From an uncultured bacterium (GTDB taxonomy: Bacteria > Spirochaetota > Spirochaetia > Sphaerochaetales > Sphaerochaetaceae): a stretch of DNA of 26,201 bases. The position numbers were made by a program, and so were the translations under genes. Location of the stretch: positions 1 to 26,201 of the forward strand of contig CAJMOS010000028.1 of NCBI GenBank assembly GCA_905215015.1, written 5' to 3'. Below, one piece after another: positions 24,201-26,201 of the stretch. The notes below the pieces were generated by a model. It searched no databases. It had not been told where the DNA came from and saw nothing but the letters and a program-made list of their open reading frames with translations. Positions within the stretch are counted from its first letter, which is position 1. Each line of letters starts with the position of its first letter.

Positions 24201-24760
24201 ATGTTCTCGACGGTCTCGTACTCGTGAGAGGTGCGGAATCCATCAAAGAAGTTGAGGAACGGAACCTGGGCCTTGAGGGTGGACAGATGGGCGACAAGAG
24301 CCATGTCCATGGTTTCCTGGATGCTGCCGCCAACCGTCATGGCGAAACCAGTGGCGCGGCAGGCCATGACATCGCTGTGGTCTCCGAAAATAGACAGGGA
24401 CTGAGCGGCCAACGAGCGGGCGGACACGTGGAAGACGGTCGGAATCATCTCGCCGGCGATCTTGTACATGTTCGGAATCATCAGCAACAGGCCCTGGCTT
24501 GCGGTGAACGTGGTGGTCAGAGCACCAGCCGCCAGAGAGCCATGGACAGCGCCAGCGGCGCCAGCTTCGGACTCCATCTCCATGATCTCGACCTTCTTAC
24601 CCCACAGGTTCTTGCGACCGGTGCTGGCCCAGGAATCTGCGTACTCGCCCATCGGCGAGCTCGGGGTGATCGGGTAGATCGCAGCAACTTCGCTGAAGGC
24701 ATACGCGATGTGCGCAGCAGCGGTGTTGCCATCGATAGTAACCAAATTCTTGTTACCCAT
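21215..24760 (-). CDS. nifJ: Pyruvate:ferredoxin (flavodoxin) oxidoreductase, single-chain
   Basis: This enzyme converts pyruvate and CoA to acetyl-CoA and CO2 and passes electrons to ferredoxin or flavodoxin, the central step of anaerobic pyruvate fermentation. It has 1181 residues, the normal length for the fused form. Order: domain I with AYAFSEVAAIYPITPSSPMGEYAD, the CoA and gamma domains in the middle, a ferredoxin domain with CIQCMQCVQSCPHA (about 692-705) and CQGCGVCVVTCPA (about 752-764), CAGCGETPY (near 818) of the proximal cluster, and the thiamine-diphosphate site GDGWAYDIGYGG ... SNTGGQ (about 977-1010). All cluster cysteines are present. ATG 24760 is chosen because GGAG lies 6 bases upstream; the ATG at 24772 overlaps that site. 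It is monocistronic. Confidence 0.97.
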   Translation of the reverse strand: MGNKNLVTIDGNTAAAHIAYAFSEVAAIYPITPSSPMGEYADSWASTGRKNLWGKKVEIMEMESEAGAAGAVHGSLAAGALTTTFTASQGLLLMIPNMYKIAGEMIPTVFHVSARSLAAQSLSIFGDHSDVMACRATGFAMTVGGSIQETMDMALVAHLSTLKAQVPFLNFFDGFRTSHEYETVENIEYEDIKPLVEEKYIERFRERAQRPEHPALKVASQNEDVYFQGRETVNPYYDAVPEIVQEYMDKVAKLTGRQYHLFDYVGDPEATDVVIVMGSGACTCEWASKYLNAHGKKTGVLKVRLYRPFSAKAFCAALPASVKRIAVLDRTKEPGSLGEPLYLDVVAALNQMGRNNIMVIGGRFGLSSKDFPPNHAAAVFEHLASDDPFNNFTVGINDDVTHRSIKIGAPIDVAPAGTVACLFWGLGSDGTVGANKNSVKIIGNYAHMNAQAYFAYDSKKSGGITVSHLRFGKGNLDMPWLIDHADFVACHNPAYVGRYDLLKPLKENGVFLLNSQVPADKVFESLTRDMQETIIKKHIHFYSIDALAISEKVGLGSRINTVMQAAFFAISKVIPDQAQAISYIKQYIEKTFSRKGEKVVKMNWAAVDAASDALKEIAIPATITKSYEPKPLLPANLPDDVRDYAKKIMEPCFHMQGDSIPVSAMSFDGKVPTNTARLEKRGVAPFVPAWDSSKCIQCMQCVQSCPHAAIRGKQIEPALLEKAPKTFTVIKSNTKNDKDLQFRIQVYPEDCQGCGVCVVTCPAKEKALAMVPTADARKAGEDTNCDFFETLPYNTEGTNPSTIKGLQLRRPFFEFSGACAGCGETPYIKMLTQICGERMVVANATGCSSIYSGTFPVTAYCKREDGRGPAWGNSLFEDNAEYGLGMRLAIDSNRHQLQVYIEQYKAQADADKDVLAAIEKSEALWEDNSEASIEAQKAVQAALAKAKATDEQTKYLLAKLTELQDYFSEKTVCIIGGDGWAYDIGYGGVDHVLASGRNVKVLVVDTEVYSNTGGQASKSTPIAAVAKFANSGKVVGKKNMGFMCMSYGYVYVASIALGANRVQAQKALQEAVAYNGPAIVFCYAPCINHGLNMTYSQAEEKKAVDCGYWPLYTYNPDLPEGKKFTWSTKPATQPYQDFLNGEVRYTSLRKTNPEHADELFAKAAADAAHRMSFYEKVGPLM

Positions 24761-24870
24761 TTTACACTCCATTTTCTAGAAAATTTGAATCGTCCTTGCA
24801 GACATCCAATTTACAAACAACACGACAAAACGAGGGCGCAATACCCCCATTTAAGCAAATCCATTTTACT

Positions 24871-24999
24871 TCATAGCCCGTATGTTTGCAACACATTGGG
24901 GATGGCGATTCCGAAAGCCCGCATTGGAAAAGAGTTATCAAAAACCTCTTCCTTCCAGTCCTGGACGGCGTGCTCCTTCCTCTCCAATCCCACAGGCAT
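24871..24999 (-). CDS. Possible 42-residue protein or gene remnant
   Basis: The frame reads MPVGLERKEHAVQDWKEEVF and ends IPNVLQTYGL. Its codons look like those of the neighbouring genes and the same frame stays open upstream through VARQSFPHLRIA, so this may be the tail of a decayed gene rather than a complete small gene. No ribosome site precedes the ATG at 24999. I do not recognise a family. Confidence 0.28.
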   Translation of the reverse strand: MPVGLERKEHAVQDWKEEVFDNSFPMRAFGIAIPNVLQTYGL

Positions 25000-25059
25000 A
25001 GCGATGCGCAAATGGGGAAAGGACTGCCGAGCTACGTCAGAAACCAACCGAAGACAGAA

Positions 25060-25095
25060 GCACCCCCAAGAGGAGTTGCGATTCCCCGGGGGTGC
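25060..25095 (-). terminator. Hairpin after the ribonucleotide reductase gene
   Basis: A perfect 8-bp stem GCACCCCC / GGGGGTGC with a 20-base loop lies 20 bases after the stop. The minus strand continues TTCTGTCTTC, a weak T-rich tract, so termination is likely but not textbook. Confidence 0.6.
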
Positions 25096-25115
25096 AGAAC
25101 CATTGTCCTACAGGA

Positions 25116-26201
25116 TCAGCACTCGCTGTGTCCGCAGCTGAAGCACTTCTTGCAACCCTCGATGTTGACGAAGGTGGCGTTGCCACAGACCGGGCAGATA
25201 TCGGCCTTGATGCTGTTCTTGAGTGGGAGGTTCAGCGAGAGCTGTCCGCTCTCCTCCTTCTCGTCATCGGCATCGGGCAGGTGCGCGGCTTGGGCGCTCT
25301 GGTCGCCCTCGGTCAGGCCGATATGTTCCTTCAGCACTTGCGCGATGGCGTCGGAAAGGCTGGAGACGCGGTTCTTGCCAAAACCAATCGCCCTTCCGCT
25401 GCCGATACCGCCGAGCTGGGCGATGATCGCCTCGGTCCGCTGCTTCGGTGTCAACGGGCTGGGCATTCGCAGGACCAGGCTGATCAGGCGTCCGAGACCC
25501 TCGGCGTCAGCCGCGACGTCACTGCCCGCCTTGCCGACGTTGACGAACACCTCGAAAGGATTCTTCATATCCATCCCGTCGCTGTTGACCGTGACGTACG
25601 CGGTACCGATCGGAGTGGACTTGCGGTAGGTGATGCCGCTGACATAGCTTGCCCTGACACGAGCCTTCGGCTCCGCTGTGGCCATCACCTGCGGCTTCGA
25701 CTCCTCCTTTTTCTTCTCGTCGTCCTTCTTGACCGTCAGGACCTGGGTGTCGCGAGAGCCGTCGCGGTAGGTGGTCCCTCCCTTGCACCCCAGCTCGTAC
25801 ATCAGCTCATAGAGCTTGCGGGTCTGCTCGACCGTGTAGCTCTTCGGGGTGTTGCAGGTCTTCGAGATCGAGGAGTCCACCCATTTCTGGATGGCGGCCT
25901 GGACGCGCACGTGCCCTTCCGGGGAAAGGTCCATGGCGCTGACAAAGTAAGCCGGCCGTTTCTGGCCCGGATGGGCTTTGACCCACTCGTCGTAGACCTT
26001 GACGCGCTCGATGTTGGTGCCCATGCGCCCCTTGCGCTCCCACTCCCAGTAGTAATAGGGCTCGATGCCGGTCGACGTGTTGACCATCGTCCCGGTCGTT
26101 CCGGTCGGAGCCTGGGTAAGCAGCGTGACGTTGCGCAGCCCCTTCTCCCTGACCAGCTGGCGGATGTCCTCCGGCATCTGCTTCATGAAGCCGCTCTCCA
26201 G
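25116..26201 (-). CDS. nrdJ: Adenosylcobalamin-dependent (class II) ribonucleoside-diphosphate reductase, partial (5' end outside window)
   Basis: This enzyme makes deoxyribonucleotides with a B12-derived radical and needs no oxygen. Only the last 361 residues are present; the frame runs open through the right edge. LTQAPTGTTGTMVNTSTGIEPYYYWEWERKGRMGTN and the following WVDSSISKTCNTP are class II catalytic-barrel signatures. After a linker rich in Lys/Glu (about 80 residues) comes a domain of 100-odd residues common at the end of long bacterial NrdJ proteins, then the zinc-ribbon-like tail CPVCGNATFVNIEGCKKCFSCGHSEC with six cysteines, probably serving thiol exchange. The gene ends in its own hairpin. 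The nrdJ call is strong; no riboswitch can be judged as the 5' end is missing. Confidence 0.93.
   Translation of the reverse strand: MESGFMKQMPEDIRQLVREKGLRNVTLLTQAPTGTTGTMVNTSTGIEPYYYWEWERKGRMGTNIERVKVYDEWVKAHPGQKRPAYFVSAMDLSPEGHVRVQAAIQKWVDSSISKTCNTPKSYTVEQTRKLYELMYELGCKGGTTYRDGSRDTQVLTVKKDDEKKKEESKPQVMATAEPKARVRASYVSGITYRKSTPIGTAYVTVNSDGMDMKNPFEVFVNVGKAGSDVAADAEGLGRLISLVLRMPSPLTPKQRTEAIIAQLGGIGSGRAIGFGKNRVSSLSDAIAQVLKEHIGLTEGDQSAQAAHLPDADDEKEESGQLSLNLPLKNSIKADICPVCGNATFVNIEGCKKCFSCGHSEC

Larger units (their letters stand above)
24773..25115. other. Intergenic region between the ribonucleotide reductase and nifJ
   Basis: These 343 bases hold the terminator of the reductase gene (25060-25095), a small minus-strand ORF (24871-24999) and about 110 AT-rich bases that must carry the nifJ promoter and leader. 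I could not settle on one convincing -35/-10 pair there. No RNA gene is seen. Confidence 0.6.

Noticed and set aside
21137..25141. Plus-strand open frame of 1334 codons opposite nifJ
   Set aside because: It is the antisense shadow of a fully recognisable enzyme with all cofactor motifs; strong codon bias in a highly expressed gene leaves the opposite strand open. Its protein is a low-complexity string with no family features.
1..26201. CRISPR array, tRNA, rRNA, transposase or phage genes
   Set aside because: No regularly spaced repeats, cloverleaf-like sequence or recognisable mobile-element protein was seen on either strand; short RNAs without strong motifs could still be missed by eye.

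Overview
The window reads as chromosome of a free-living or gut-type spirochaete, most likely Sphaerochaeta-like. The clues are two periplasmic binding proteins whose signal peptides end in FANGSQEP / FAAGANEG, a pattern familiar from Sphaerochaeta and Treponema, together with an Lpl-type sugar ABC system under LacI control, a single-chain pyruvate:ferredoxin oxidoreductase and a B12-type (class II) ribonucleotide reductase, which fit fermentative anaerobic life. Coding DNA is fairly GC-rich (mid-50s by eye) and control regions are strikingly AT-rich. No rRNA or phylogenetic marker is present, so this placement is inference. Both window edges cut a gene (tctA at the left, the reductase at the right).

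Layout. 1-6422: a tripartite tricarboxylate transporter (tctC-tctB-tctA, minus strand) behind a hybrid sensor kinase, with a divergent OmpR-type response regulator, and a citrate-lyase ligase (citC) whose 3' end overlaps that of the regulator. This looks like sensing, uptake and activation for citrate or a related carboxylate, although no citrate lyase genes are in view. 6470-14166: a sugar locus with a histidine phosphatase, two Lpl-type permeases, a binding protein and a LacI regulator on the minus strand, and a divergent TIM-barrel isomerase plus FAD oxidoreductase on the plus strand. Two near-identical AT-rich palindromes, one in each control region, tie the two arms into one regulon. 14194-17338: an MFS transporter divergent from a nitroreductase-GNAT-membrane protein operon, with very tight control signals. 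17339-18856: a GDSL esterase preceded by about 860 bases without a confident gene, holding a run of eight G, an AT-rich island and doubtful small ORFs. 18857-26201: a patatin-type outer-membrane protein (type Vd autotransporter architecture), nifJ, and the C-terminal half of a class II ribonucleotide reductase, each closed by a visible hairpin.

No transposon, prophage, CRISPR array or tRNA was seen. The most informative non-coding structures are the LacI operator/promoter pair, strong hairpins placed immediately after both binding-protein genes, and a 46-bp divergent intergenic region whose two genes both look leaderless. I did not find a clearly undescribed multi-gene system; the best candidates for novelty are the LacI-controlled isomerase/oxidoreductase pathway and the unusual kinase-regulator pairing at the tct locus.
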